Shown here piece after piece: positions 43,774-52,409 of a stretch of DNA of 64,000 bases. Below the pieces are notes generated by a model. The model worked only from the letters and a program-made list of their open reading frames with translations, was not told where the DNA came from and made no database searches. A program made the translations under genes and the position numbers. The DNA comes from Bradyrhizobium sp. AUGA SZCCT0158 (GTDB taxonomy: Bacteria > Pseudomonadota > Alphaproteobacteria > Rhizobiales > Xanthobacteraceae): the NCBI RefSeq assembly GCF_018130065.1, contig NZ_JAFCME010000003.1, positions 316,501-380,500 of the forward strand, in the 5' to 3' direction. The number at the start of each line of letters is the position of its first letter. The stretch's first letter is position 1.

Positions 43774-44052
43774 ATGGGTGGCATTATCTGGGTCATCGTC
43801 GTCGGCTTTGTCGCCGGAATTATCGCGCGCCTGCTTTCGCCCGGCCCCAACAACCCGAGCGGCTTCATCCTGACCACGGTGCTCGGCATCGCCGGCGCGT
43901 TTCTCGCGACCTTCATCGGCCAGGCGATGGGCTATTACAGCGCCAACCAGGGCGCCGGCTTCGTCACCGCCACCATCGGCGCGCTGATCGTGCTGTTCAT
44001 CTGGAATCGGCTGGTGGCCAGCCGCGTGATTTCGGATCCGGGCAACAGATAG
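43774..44052 (+). CDS. GlsB/YeaQ/YmgE-family membrane protein
   Basis: A 92-residue protein with three hydrophobic helices: GIIWVIVVGFVAGIIARLL, FILTTVLGIAGAFLATFIG and FVTATIGALIVLFIWNRLV. The LGIxGAFxxTFIG motif is the transglycosylase-associated family signature. Members are small stress-linked inner-membrane proteins of unknown mechanism. The ATG at 43774 places MGGIIW at the start; six earlier in-frame codons are not needed. In line with the YidB-type gene, 60 bases apart. Confidence 0.9.
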   Translation: MGGIIWVIVVGFVAGIIARLLSPGPNNPSGFILTTVLGIAGAFLATFIGQAMGYYSANQGAGFVTATIGALIVLFIWNRLVASRVISDPGNR

Positions 44053-44063
44053 AAAAACTATCC

Positions 44064-44089
44064 GTCGTCCCGGCGAAGGCCGGGACGAC
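44064..44089. repeat. single-hairpin palindromic repeat (GTCGTCCCGG family)
   Basis: GTCGTCCCGGCGAAGGCC with its own complementary arm, one 26-base hairpin. It sits between the convergent GlsB-type and SDR stops and could end both transcripts. Minimal form of the units at 41517, 11427 and 13869. Confidence 0.8.
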
Positions 44090-44103
44090 AAATGATTGCA
44101 TCC

Positions 44104-44886
44104 TCACAAAACCAAATGCATCCCCGCGTCCATGCGCACGAATTCGCCGGTCATCTGTCCCGACGCCGGCGAGGCGAGGAAGCAGACCAGTTGCGCGATA
44201 TCGTCGGCCGTTGAGGCCGTCTTCAGCGGCACCTTCGCAATCACCGAATCCCGCACCGCCTTGGCGCCGGCCTCGCCGCGGCCCTTGGTGAACCAGGGCG
44301 TATCGATGTAGCCCGGGCATACCGTATTGACGCGGATCAACGGCGCCAATGCGCGCCCCAGCGATTGCGTCATGGTGTTGAGCGCGCCCTTGCTCGCGGC
44401 ATAGGCGACCGACGAGCCGCCACCGGAAATGCCGGCCACCGACGACACGTTGACCACGGCGGACGCCCGCCCGGCGGCCTTGGCGCCCGCTTCGAGCTGC
44501 GCGCGCGCGGCGCGGATCATCTGGAACGGGCCGATGGTGTTGACGGCATAGATGCGCTGGAAATCTTCCGCCGTCAGATCATCCATCTTGTCGTGCGGCA
44601 CATGCTTGGTGGTGCCGGCATTATTGACGAGGACGTCAAGCCGTCCCCAGGATGCGGCAGCCGCGGCGATCTTTTTGCAGTCCTCGTCGCGCGAAACATC
44701 GCCCTGCACCACGATGACTTCGGCGCCCGCCGTGCGGCAGAGGTCAGCGGTCGCTTCGGCCTCGGTCTTGCTGTTGGAGTAATTGACGACGATACGCGCA
44801 CCGCCCTTGGCCAGAATGGCCGCGGTCGCAGCCCCAAGGCCGGATGCCGAACCCGTTACGATCGCGCACAAACCATCCTTCGACAT
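44104..44886 (-). CDS. short-chain dehydrogenase/reductase
   Basis: A 260-residue classical SDR. It has TGSASGLGAATA for the cofactor, VNNAGTTKHVPHD, catalytic Ser in VVNVSSVAGISGGG and YxxxK as YAASKGA. The Asn/Ser residues after strand 2 (VNYSNSKTEAE) suggest NADPH preference. FabG-like style. The ATG at 44886 is chosen because GAGGAA stands 6 bases before it. It is divergent from the acyl-CoA dehydrogenase genes and may act on hydroxyacyl-CoA in the same pathway. Confidence 0.9.
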   Translation of the reverse strand: MSKDGLCAIVTGSASGLGAATAAILAKGGARIVVNYSNSKTEAEATADLCRTAGAEVIVVQGDVSRDEDCKKIAAAAASWGRLDVLVNNAGTTKHVPHDKMDDLTAEDFQRIYAVNTIGPFQMIRAARAQLEAGAKAAGRASAVVNVSSVAGISGGGSSVAYAASKGALNTMTQSLGRALAPLIRVNTVCPGYIDTPWFTKGRGEAGAKAVRDSVIAKVPLKTASTADDIAQLVCFLASPASGQMTGEFVRMDAGMHLVL

Positions 44887-45151
44887 CCGCATTTCCTCTT
44901 TTTGTTTTGAAACTTTGTTCGAGCCTATTTCCGCGTCTACCATATCGCGGGGCAAAGTCCCTGCAAATCGAGGAAATCCGTCGCGCGGAATTTATTCTTC
45001 GCCTGTCGCTCTGTATGCCGCCGCCGCAGGCGGCCCTGCGGGCAGCGCTTGTCAGGGCTATGGCTTTTCCGCATCATAAAGCGCAAGAAAAGACCGCACC
45101 TGAAGCCGGCGGAACAGCCGGGCCCGGTGCCAATAGACTGAGCCAATCAAG

Positions 45152-46228
45152 ATGAGGAACGCTGTGGCGGAGAGTGAGAACATCGTTGCCGAGACCGCGG
45201 AGAAGATCTTCGCCGATCTCGCCGACGCCCAAACCATCAATCGCGACAAGAACGGCGCGTGGAAGGCCCCGCTCTGGCAGGCGCTGAGCGAATCCGGCCT
45301 GCCGCTGTCCTGGGTGCCGGAGGATTGCGGCGGTTCGGGCGCGAGCCTTGCCGAGGGCTTTTCCGTTCTCAGCGCCGCCGGACGTTTTGCGGTCGCGGTA
45401 CCGCTGGCCGAAACCATGCTGGCGGGATGGCTGCTGGCGCAGGCGAAAATCTCCTCGCCCGACGGCGAAATGACGGTCGCGCCCGCAAGCCCGAAGGACC
45501 GCATCACGCTCAATGCCGATGGCAGCCTGTCGGGCAAGGCCCGCGGCGTGCCGTTTGCGAAAGCCGCCAAGCACATCGCGGTTGTCGCCGGCGATGCCAA
45601 GGGTCTCTCGATCGCGCTCGTTGAAGCCGCCAAGTGCCGGATCGATTCCGGCCTCGGCCTCGGTGGCGATCACAGCGACACCGTGACCTTCGACAAGGTG
45701 CAGCCGGTGACGACCAAGCCGGCGCCGAAAGGTTTTGAGCAGACCCATCTGATGCTGATGGGCGGCGTCGCCCGCTCCCTGCAGATCGCCGGCGCGCTGG
45801 AATCGATGCTGGAAATTTCCGTGCGCTATTCCAACGAGCGTGTCGCCTTCGAGAAGAAGATTTCGAAATTCCAGGCGGTGCAGCACAATTTGGCGCGGCT
45901 CGCGGGCGAGTCGGCCGCGGCGCTGGCTGCAGCGACTTCGGCCGCAGATGCCATCGCCAACGCCACTTCATTCAACGACGAAGTGTTCCTCGAAGCGGTA
46001 TCGGCCAAAATCCGCTGCTCGGAAGCAGCTGAAAAGGGCGGCGGCATCGCCCATCAGGTGCATGGCGCGATCGGCTTCACCAGCGAGCACATTCTGCATC
46101 GCTACTCGCTGCGGGCGCTGGGATGGCGCGACGATTTCGGCTCGGAAAGCTACTGGGCGGTCGAGCTTGGCAGACTGGTGGCCAACCGCGGCGCCGATGA
46201 ATTGTGGCCGCTGGTGGCCTCGCGCTGA
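45152..46228 (+). CDS. acyl-CoA dehydrogenase, small (non-canonical) subunit
   Basis: A 358-residue acyl-CoA dehydrogenase-like protein. The N-terminal helical domain has LWQALSESGLPLSWVPEDCG, the middle beta domain is reduced, and the C-terminal domain has ERVAFEKKISKFQAVQHNLA and QVHGAIGFTSEHILHRY. The catalytic Glu seen in full enzymes is not at its usual place, while the partner gene follows at once. This arrangement is known for heterotetrameric dehydrogenases that act on bulky CoA esters such as sterol side chains. A 35-base gap separates it from the partner. Start at 45152, or a GTG 4 codons later. Confidence 0.87.
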   Translation: MRNAVAESENIVAETAEKIFADLADAQTINRDKNGAWKAPLWQALSESGLPLSWVPEDCGGSGASLAEGFSVLSAAGRFAVAVPLAETMLAGWLLAQAKISSPDGEMTVAPASPKDRITLNADGSLSGKARGVPFAKAAKHIAVVAGDAKGLSIALVEAAKCRIDSGLGLGGDHSDTVTFDKVQPVTTKPAPKGFEQTHLMLMGGVARSLQIAGALESMLEISVRYSNERVAFEKKISKFQAVQHNLARLAGESAAALAAATSAADAIANATSFNDEVFLEAVSAKIRCSEAAEKGGGIAHQVHGAIGFTSEHILHRYSLRALGWRDDFGSESYWAVELGRLVANRGADELWPLVASR

Positions 46229-46262
46229 TTTTCTCAACCGTTTGCCTGCATAGAGACGCACC

Positions 46263-47423
46263 ATGACCGCAGCCCTCCGTTTCGATCCGATCCGCCTGCC
46301 GCCCGAATGTGAACAGCTTCGCAAGGAAGTGCGCGCCTTTCTCGCCGAGGAAATCGCCGCCGGCACCTTCGATCCGCACCAGCCCAACCGCGAAGACACC
46401 GACGCGCCGGAATTTTCCCGAAGGGTCGGCGCCAAGGGCTGGCTCGGCATGACCTGGCCGAAGAAATATGGCGGCCATGAGCGCTCGTTCCTCGAACGCT
46501 ATGTGGTCACCGAAGAGATGCGCGTCGCCAACGCTCCGACGCGGCGCTTCTTCGTTGCCGACCGTCAGAGCGGCCCGGTGTTGCTGAAATACGCGCCCGA
46601 GAACATCAAGATGGACATCCTGCCGCGCATCTGCCGCGGCGAGGTCTGCTTTGCCATCGGCATGAGCGAGCCCAACTCCGGCTCCGATTTGTTCGCGGCC
46701 AAAACCCGCGCCACCAAGACCGACGGCGGCTACCTGATCAACGGCACCAAGATCTGGACCTCGTCGGCGCATATCGCCGACTACATGATCGCGATCTTTC
46801 GGACGTCACCGCCCACGAAAGAAAACCGCCGCCACGGCCTGACGCAGTTTCTGGTCAAGATGAAGCAGCCGGGCATCGAGGTGAACCCGATCCAGCAGAT
46901 CACCGGCCAGTACGAGTTCAACGAGGTTGTTTTCACCGACTTCTTCGTCCCCGAAGATCACGTGCTCGGCGAAGTCGACGGCGCCTGGAAGCAGGCAACC
47001 TCGGAGCTCGCCTATGAACGGAGCGGCCCGGAACGTTTTCTCGAGACCTATTACGTGCTGACCGAACTGGTCCGCGCCGTCGGCAACAACCCGGATACCC
47101 GCAGCGCCGAAGGCATCGGCCGACTGGTGGCGCAGCTGCACACGATGCGGCGCATGTCGGTGTCGGTAGCGGGCATGCTGCAGGCCGGCAAGGAGCCGGT
47201 GGTGGAAGCCTCCATCGTCAAAGACATCGGCACGGTGTGGGAACAGGCGCTGCCGCACCGGGTGCGCGACCTTGCGGCGTTCGTCGAGGAAACCGCCACC
47301 AACCGCGAGACGCTGGAGAACCAGCTCTCGTTCGCGATCAAGACCGCACCAAAACTGACGATCCAGGGCGGCACCACCGAAGTGCTGCGCGGCATCATCG
47401 CCCGCGGGCTTGGTTTGCGCTAG
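46263..47423 (+). CDS. acyl-CoA dehydrogenase, large subunit
   Basis: A 386-residue FAD enzyme. It has FSRRVGAKGWLGMTWPKKYGG in the N-terminal domain, the FAD/substrate strand FAIGMSEPNSGSDLFAAKTR, the WTSSAH FAD contact, and QGGTTEVLRGIIARGLGLR at the C-terminus. ELAYERSGPERFLETY marks the helix G region where long-chain and two-subunit enzymes keep the base. It oxidises acyl-CoA to the 2-enoyl ester and passes electrons to ETF. Partner of the preceding gene; the enoyl-CoA hydratase that follows would add water. Confidence 0.92.
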   Translation: MTAALRFDPIRLPPECEQLRKEVRAFLAEEIAAGTFDPHQPNREDTDAPEFSRRVGAKGWLGMTWPKKYGGHERSFLERYVVTEEMRVANAPTRRFFVADRQSGPVLLKYAPENIKMDILPRICRGEVCFAIGMSEPNSGSDLFAAKTRATKTDGGYLINGTKIWTSSAHIADYMIAIFRTSPPTKENRRHGLTQFLVKMKQPGIEVNPIQQITGQYEFNEVVFTDFFVPEDHVLGEVDGAWKQATSELAYERSGPERFLETYYVLTELVRAVGNNPDTRSAEGIGRLVAQLHTMRRMSVSVAGMLQAGKEPVVEASIVKDIGTVWEQALPHRVRDLAAFVEETATNRETLENQLSFAIKTAPKLTIQGGTTEVLRGIIARGLGLR

Positions 47424-47462
47424 CGCGCGGCCTGGCTTGCGTTCATTCAACGAGGAAACAAA

Positions 47463-48281
47463 ATGGCAAAATACACGGATATCGGCGTCGAGAAGCACGG
47501 CCACGTCGGCCTGATCGAAATCCAGCGGCCGCCGCTGAACTTCTTCGACATTTCGCTGATCAACCAGATCGCGGATGCGCTGGAGGAATTCGATCAGGAT
47601 ATCGAGATCCGCGCGTCGGTTCTCGCCGCCCAGGGCAAGGCGTTTTGCGCCGGCGCTAATTTCAGCGATCCGAAGCGGCAGGAGCAGGAAGCGGCCGAGG
47701 CGGCAGCAGCCAAAAAGGGCGACCCCGCCGACAGCCTCGGTTCGATCAACAGTCTTTATCTGCACGCGGTGCGCATCTTCCGCGCCAAGAAGCCGGTCGT
47801 CGCGGCGGTCCAGGGCGCAGCCATCGGCGGCGGCCTTGGTCTTGCGGTATCGGCTGACTTCCGCGTCACCTGCCCCGAAGCGCGCTTTGCCGCCAACTTC
47901 ACCAAACTCGGTTTTCATCCCGGCTTCGGGCTGACCACGACGCTTCCCGAACTCGTCGGCAAGAACAACGCGGAACTGATCTTCTACACCAGCCGCCGCA
48001 TCACCGGCGAGGAGGCCACCAAAATGGGCCTCGCCAACCTCTGCGTGCCGCAGGATCAGGTGCGCACTGAGGCCATGAAGCTCGCAGCTGAAATCGCCGA
48101 ATGCTCGCCGCTCGGCCTGCTCTCGACCCGCGCCACCATGCGCGCCGGCCTCGCCGACCGCGTGCTGGCCGCGACCAACCACGAACTCGCCGAACAATCC
48201 CGCCTGCGCGCCACCGAAGACTTCAAGGAAGGCGTCAAGGCCACGGCCGAGCGAAGGGTCGCGAACTTCAAGGGGCGGTAG
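47463..48281 (+). CDS. enoyl-CoA hydratase/isomerase family protein
   Basis: A 272-residue crotonase. The oxyanion segments are LAAQGKAFCAGANFSD and VQGAAIGGGLGLAVSADFRV, with ARFAANFTKLGFHPGFG as the catalytic-helix neighbourhood. An inserted charged stretch (KRQEQEAAEAAAAKKGD) after the first oxyanion loop is longer than in most hydratases. It is third in the operon after the two acyl-CoA dehydrogenase subunits, so it probably hydrates their product. Shine-Dalgarno GAGGAAA precedes the ATG. Confidence 0.92.
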   Translation: MAKYTDIGVEKHGHVGLIEIQRPPLNFFDISLINQIADALEEFDQDIEIRASVLAAQGKAFCAGANFSDPKRQEQEAAEAAAAKKGDPADSLGSINSLYLHAVRIFRAKKPVVAAVQGAAIGGGLGLAVSADFRVTCPEARFAANFTKLGFHPGFGLTTTLPELVGKNNAELIFYTSRRITGEEATKMGLANLCVPQDQVRTEAMKLAAEIAECSPLGLLSTRATMRAGLADRVLAATNHELAEQSRLRATEDFKEGVKATAERRVANFKGR

Positions 48282-48290
48282 TCTCTTCTT

Positions 48291-48433
48291 CCTTCTCCCC
48301 TTGTGGGAGAAGGTGGCGCGAAGCGCCGGATGAGGGGTCTCTATCCTCACCCGCGTCTTACCGTGAGGAGAGAACCCCTCACCCGTCCGCGATGCTGCGC
48401 ATCGCGTCCACCCTCTCCCTCAAGGGGAGAGGG
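48291..48433. repeat. palindromic repeat (CTCCCCTTGTGGGAGA family), two-hairpin form
   Basis: CCTTCTCCC/GGGAGAAGG at 48291-48313 and CCCTCTCCCTCAAGGGGAGAGGG at 48411-48433 are two local hairpins around about 95 bases that contain GGTGGCGCGAAGCGCCGG. A third repeat type. It lies between convergent genes. Confidence 0.8.
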
Positions 48434-48458
48434 AAGCAAGCGCAGGGACGACGTGTTG

Positions 48459-50573
48459 TTAGTTCTTGCGTACGACTAACGCATCGACAACCGTCAAGCC
48501 CTGCCCCTCCGGGTGCACCAGCACCGGATTGATCTCCATCTCCGAAATCTCACTCGCATGTTGCGCCGCCAGCACCGACAGCTCTGAAATCAACCGCGAC
48601 AATGCAGCCACATCGGCCTTAGCAGCGCCACGAAACCCGTTCAGCAGCGGCGCTGCCTTCAGAGCTCCCAGCATCACCGTCGCCTCTTCCGCACTCACCG
48701 GCGCCGGCCGGTAGATCACGTCGCGAAACAATTCCGTGGTGATGCCGCCGAGGCCGACCATGATGACCGGCCCGAAAACCTTGTCCGTCAGCGTGCCGAC
48801 GATGATCTCGACGCCCTTTTTGGCCATCGGCCCGACCAGCACGCCCTGGATCGCGGCATCCGGCCGGTGTTTTCGCGCGCTGTCGAGCAGCATGCCGTAG
48901 GCCGTAAACGCTTCGCCCTTGGTCGTGATATTGACGCGGACGCCGCCGACCTCGCTCTTGTGCGGGATGTCGCGCGACTGGATCTTCATGACCAGCGGAA
49001 AGCCCGCGCGGGCGATTGCGGCGTCGAGTTCGCCCCGCTCGGTCACCAGCATCTCGTCCGGCAATGCAATGCCGGCATCCCGCAGCAGCGACTTGCTGTC
49101 GAACTCCGACAGCGCCGGTGATGTCAGATGCGCGGATAGATCGCGTGACGGCACTGTCGCCATATCCGCAAGCGCCGCCAGCTTGAAATTGGAATACTCC
49201 ACCAGAGCCCGCATCGCGACGCCGACATGCGTGAGGCCCGACAGCACCACGACGCCGGATTTTGCGAGTTCTCCGCGCGCGAATGCCGACGGCAGCGTGT
49301 AGGAATAGAACACGATCGGCTTGTTCTGCGCCGAGATCACCGGCTTCAGCTCGGCCTCCTTGAACCACATCCGCACCTCGCTCGACAGCGACAGCACCAC
49401 CAGGATGGCGTCGACTTCGTCGGAGACGGCGAGCAGATCGATGGTCTTCTGCAGGCCGCCGCTGCTGACGCCTTGTGCGGTAACATCGATCGGATTGCCC
49501 GCGGCGCCATAGGACGGCATCCACTGCTTGATCTGATTCTGGACGGCCTGCGACAGTTCCGGAACCTTCAGCCCCTGCATTGAGACGGTGTCGGCGCCCC
49601 AGATCCCGCCGCCACCGGACACGGTCAGCACCGCGACACGGTCGCCCTTCGGCAGCGGGTTCGTCGTCAGCACCGCGGCGATCGTCACCGCTTCGTCGAG
49701 ATCGTTGGAGACGATAAAGCCATACTTGGCGAACACCGCGTCATAGGCCGCCGACCATCCGGCCATGCTGGCGGTGTGCGAGGCCGCGGCGCGCTCGCCC
49801 GCGCCGGAACGGCCGACTTTTGTCACGATGACGGGCTTTCGCATTTCCGCGGCGCGGCGGGCCGCGGCGCGGAATTTGTCGACGTCGCGGATGCCCTCGA
49901 TGAACAGCAGGATGACGTCGGTGGAAGCATCCTGCACCATGTAATCCAGAAATTCGCCTGCGCCGAGATCGCTTTCATTGCCGGCGCTGACGCAATAGCT
50001 GATCGCAACGCCGAGCGCCTTGGCGCGATGCTTGATGGCAAAACCGATGCCGCCGCTTTGCGCGACAATGGCGATCCGCCTTGTGGTCGCGACCAGCGGA
50101 ACATGACCCGGCTTGACGTCGACCGTCGGGCTGAAGGTCGCCGCGACCTTCTGCACTTCGCTCAGGAAACCTTCGGCATTGGGACCTGAAATCCGCATGC
50201 CGGTGCGCTTCGCAATCGCGACGATCTTGTCCTGCATGACAACGCTGTCGCCGCCTTCCTCCGCAAAGCCGGAGGAAATGATGACGGCATTCTTGACGCC
50301 GACCGCGGCACACTGCTCCAGCGCGCCCACCACGGCGGGGGCGGGAATGATGATGATGGCGAGATCGACCGGCGCGCCGACCTCGGCGATTGTCTTGTAG
50401 CATCGCAGCCCGTCGATATCGGGATAGTTCGGATTGATCGGATAGATCCTGCCCGGATACTCGTTCTTGCGCAGCATCGACAGCAGCCGCCCCGGAATCT
50501 TCTCATGATCGCGCGAGGCGCCGATCAGCGCGATGCTGTCGGGCGCGAAGAAACTGTCGAGCGGATGCGGCAT
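48459..50573 (-). CDS. NDP-forming acyl-CoA synthetase (acetate-CoA ligase-like, fused subunits)
   Basis: A 704-residue fusion of ACD alpha and beta domains. Order: CoA-binding Rossmann domain (FFAPDSIALIGASRDHEKIP), succinyl-CoA-ligase-like domains with AIVAQSGGIGFAIKHRAKAL and the phospho-His loop region SHTASMAG (around residue 258), and a C-terminal ATP-grasp domain (about 480-700) with FPLVMKIQSRDIPHKSEVGG and GTLTDKVFGPVIMVGLGGI. It makes or uses acyl-CoA with ADP/ATP and phosphate. The ATG at 50573 is fixed by the N-terminal motif; extra codons upstream lie in a repeat. First gene downstream of the VOC/hydratase/binding-protein run on the same strand. Confidence 0.92.
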   Translation of the reverse strand: MPHPLDSFFAPDSIALIGASRDHEKIPGRLLSMLRKNEYPGRIYPINPNYPDIDGLRCYKTIAEVGAPVDLAIIIIPAPAVVGALEQCAAVGVKNAVIISSGFAEEGGDSVVMQDKIVAIAKRTGMRISGPNAEGFLSEVQKVAATFSPTVDVKPGHVPLVATTRRIAIVAQSGGIGFAIKHRAKALGVAISYCVSAGNESDLGAGEFLDYMVQDASTDVILLFIEGIRDVDKFRAAARRAAEMRKPVIVTKVGRSGAGERAAASHTASMAGWSAAYDAVFAKYGFIVSNDLDEAVTIAAVLTTNPLPKGDRVAVLTVSGGGGIWGADTVSMQGLKVPELSQAVQNQIKQWMPSYGAAGNPIDVTAQGVSSGGLQKTIDLLAVSDEVDAILVVLSLSSEVRMWFKEAELKPVISAQNKPIVFYSYTLPSAFARGELAKSGVVVLSGLTHVGVAMRALVEYSNFKLAALADMATVPSRDLSAHLTSPALSEFDSKSLLRDAGIALPDEMLVTERGELDAAIARAGFPLVMKIQSRDIPHKSEVGGVRVNITTKGEAFTAYGMLLDSARKHRPDAAIQGVLVGPMAKKGVEIIVGTLTDKVFGPVIMVGLGGITTELFRDVIYRPAPVSAEEATVMLGALKAAPLLNGFRGAAKADVAALSRLISELSVLAAQHASEISEMEINPVLVHPEGQGLTVVDALVVRKN

Positions 50574-50591
50574 GGGGGATGCGCCTATCTC

Positions 50592-50681
50592 CGTCATGGC
50601 CGGGCTTGACCCGGCCATCCACGTCTTGCTTTCCGCTGGACTTTAAAGACGTGGATGCCCGGGACAAGCCCGGGCATGACG
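50592..50681. repeat. palindromic intergenic repeat (CGTCATGGCCGGG family)
   Basis: CGTCATGGCCGGG at 50592 pairs with CCCGGGCATGACG ending at 50681, with inner arms CCACGTCTT (50629 region) and AAGACGTGG (50646 region). A close copy lies at 53781-53872. It sits between the VOC gene and the acyl-CoA synthetase gene on one strand. Confidence 0.85.
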
Positions 50682-50701
50682 ACTGGGTGAACGCGCGTCA
50701 A

Positions 50702-51466
50702 TCACGCCGTGAGATTAAACCTCACCCCGCACAGATCAAACCCGTCCCCGGTCACCTTGCAGCCCTTCGCCCTGGCCGCATCCCGCACCTTGGCGATATC
50801 GGCAACCTTGAACGTCAGCCCGCTCATCAGATCGGCCGGACCCTTGACGAAATGGAAGCTGGCATTGGGCAGTTTCAGCTCCGGCTCGCCCTTCGCGTTC
50901 TTGCTCACGGCGACGCCGATGATCTGGCCCCAATGCGCGGCCAGCACCTCCGGTTCCGGGCTTTCCATCTCGACGTCGGTCAGCGCCAGCGTTACATCCT
51001 TGGCGATCGACTTCTGCCAGTCGGGGCCGGCCGGCGGATAGGGTCCCAGAATGTCGTCGCTGCCTTCGGTGTGGTTGAACTCGATGAAGGCGGCGCGGCA
51101 ATCGCGCGGGTGCAGTTGCACGCCGTGATAGGGCGCGTGCGTGATCACGTTCGCGGTGCGCACGCCCATCTCGTTGGCGCGCCTGCCGTAGGCATCCGGG
51201 TCATCGCAGCAGAAGATCGCCATATAACCGCCGCGGCCGCCATTCTTGTCGATGAAGCGCCCCGCCGCGGTGCCCGGCTGGAACGGCGCTACCACTTCGA
51301 GCAGGATGGTGTCGACCGGCAGCAGCGCGTTCTCCAGGCCGTATTTGGCGACGTTGCCGTCACGGAAGCACTCGTTCAGCCCCATGATCGCGGCAATGTC
51401 CGAAATCACGGGCTCCAGCTTCGGCGCCACCAGGCAGATCTGCCGCAACCTCATATACCCGGCCAT
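50702..51466 (-). CDS. VOC-superfamily (glyoxalase-like) protein
   Basis: A 254-residue two-module vicinal-oxygen-chelate protein. Module 1 starts YMRLRQICLVAPKLEPVISD with LEVVAPFQPGTAAGRFID, and module 2 contains YMAIFCCDDPDAYGRRANEMGV and AAFIEFNHTEGSDDILGPYP. Candidate metal-binding Glu and His are in those strands. The family includes dioxygenases, epimerases and lyases. It lies 9 bases downstream of an enoyl-CoA hydratase gene, hence one operon. It may act as a CoA-ester epimerase, which is only an inference. Confidence 0.8.
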   Translation of the reverse strand: MAGYMRLRQICLVAPKLEPVISDIAAIMGLNECFRDGNVAKYGLENALLPVDTILLEVVAPFQPGTAAGRFIDKNGGRGGYMAIFCCDDPDAYGRRANEMGVRTANVITHAPYHGVQLHPRDCRAAFIEFNHTEGSDDILGPYPPAGPDWQKSIAKDVTLALTDVEMESPEPEVLAAHWGQIIGVAVSKNAKGEPELKLPNASFHFVKGPADLMSGLTFKVADIAKVRDAARAKGCKVTGDGFDLCGVRFNLTA

Positions 51467-51475
51467 GTCACTACC

Positions 51476-52270
51476 TCAATGGTTCTGGAACACGGGCTTG
51501 CGCTTCTCGACAAACGCCTTTGCCGCTTCCTTGTGATCGAGGGTCTCGCCGGAGCGCGAATGGTGGATCGCCTCGGCGTCAAAACATTCTTCCAGCGACA
51601 TCGTCTCGGCGTTGTTGATGTTGCGCTTGATGTAGCCGAGCGTGATCGACGGGCCCTGCGCCAGCGACAGCGCCAGATCATACGCGACCGCCTCGACTTC
51701 CGCGTCGGGCACCACCTTGGTCACCATGCCGAGATTGTAGGCCTCCTGCGCGCTGAGCACCGGCGAGGTCAGATACAATTCGCGCGCCTTGGCGCTGCCG
51801 AGCATTTGGGTGAGAAAATACGTGCCGCCGTAGTCGCCGGACAGTCCGACCTTTGCAAACGCCGTCGTGATCTTGCAGGACGCGCTGGCGATCCGCAGAT
51901 CGCAGGCGAGCGCGATCGAGAGCCCGGCGCCGGCCGCGGCGCCATCGACCTGCGCCACCACGGGCTTTTGCATCTGGTGCAGGATGCGCGAGACTTCCAT
52001 GCCGCGGCGGAGATTGACCATCTTGGCTTCGAACGACAGCGGCGCCCGCCCCTCCGCCATCGACTTGACGTCGCCGCCGACGCAGAACGTGCCGCCGGCG
52101 CCCTTCAGCAGCACCGCGCGCACCTCGTGATCCTCGGCCGCGCGCCGCGCCGCCTCGACAAGACCACGCGTCATGTCCGGATTGAGCGCGTTGCGCCGGT
52201 CGGGACGGTTCATGATGATGGTGAGCAAGCCCTGGTCGAGCTGCTGGAGGACCATTTCGTTCTGGCTCAT
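51476..52270 (-). CDS. enoyl-CoA hydratase/isomerase family protein
   Basis: A 264-residue crotonase. Oxyanion loops are LKGAGGTFCVGGDVKSMAEG and VDGAAAGAGLSIALACDLRI; the KVGLSGDYGGTYFLTQMLG segment has Asp/Tyr in place of the hydratase Glu, a pattern seen in 1,2-epoxyphenylacetyl-CoA isomerase (PaaG) and related isomerases. So isomerase activity is favoured over hydration. It starts the VOC-containing transcript, downstream of the binding-protein gene and a palindromic repeat. Confidence 0.88.
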   Translation of the reverse strand: MSQNEMVLQQLDQGLLTIIMNRPDRRNALNPDMTRGLVEAARRAAEDHEVRAVLLKGAGGTFCVGGDVKSMAEGRAPLSFEAKMVNLRRGMEVSRILHQMQKPVVAQVDGAAAGAGLSIALACDLRIASASCKITTAFAKVGLSGDYGGTYFLTQMLGSAKARELYLTSPVLSAQEAYNLGMVTKVVPDAEVEAVAYDLALSLAQGPSITLGYIKRNINNAETMSLEECFDAEAIHHSRSGETLDHKEAAKAFVEKRKPVFQNH

Positions 52271-52313
52271 GTGCGGGTTCTTTCGTGGTTATTGTTGGTT
52301 GAAATCTCTCAAC

Positions 52314-52398
52314 GTCATTGCGAGGAGCGTAGCGACGAAGCAATCCATTCTATCTTCTTGCCGCGCTATCGATTGCTTCGCTTCGCTCGCAATGACGA
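52314..52398. repeat. palindromic intergenic repeat (CGTCATTGCGAG family)
   Basis: CGTCATTGCGAGGAGCG at 52314 pairs with CGCTCGCAATGACG ending at 52398, and GAAGCAATCCAT/ATCGATTGCTTC form inner arms. Related units are at 56431-56511 and 58131-58248. It lies between the binding-protein gene and the hydratase gene on one strand. Confidence 0.85.
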
Positions 52399-52409
52399 GG
52401 TCCCAATTT

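Noticed and set aside
46806..48350. Leftward 514-codon frame
   Set aside because: Antisense to acyl-CoA dehydrogenase and hydratase genes, and it starts inside a palindromic repeat.
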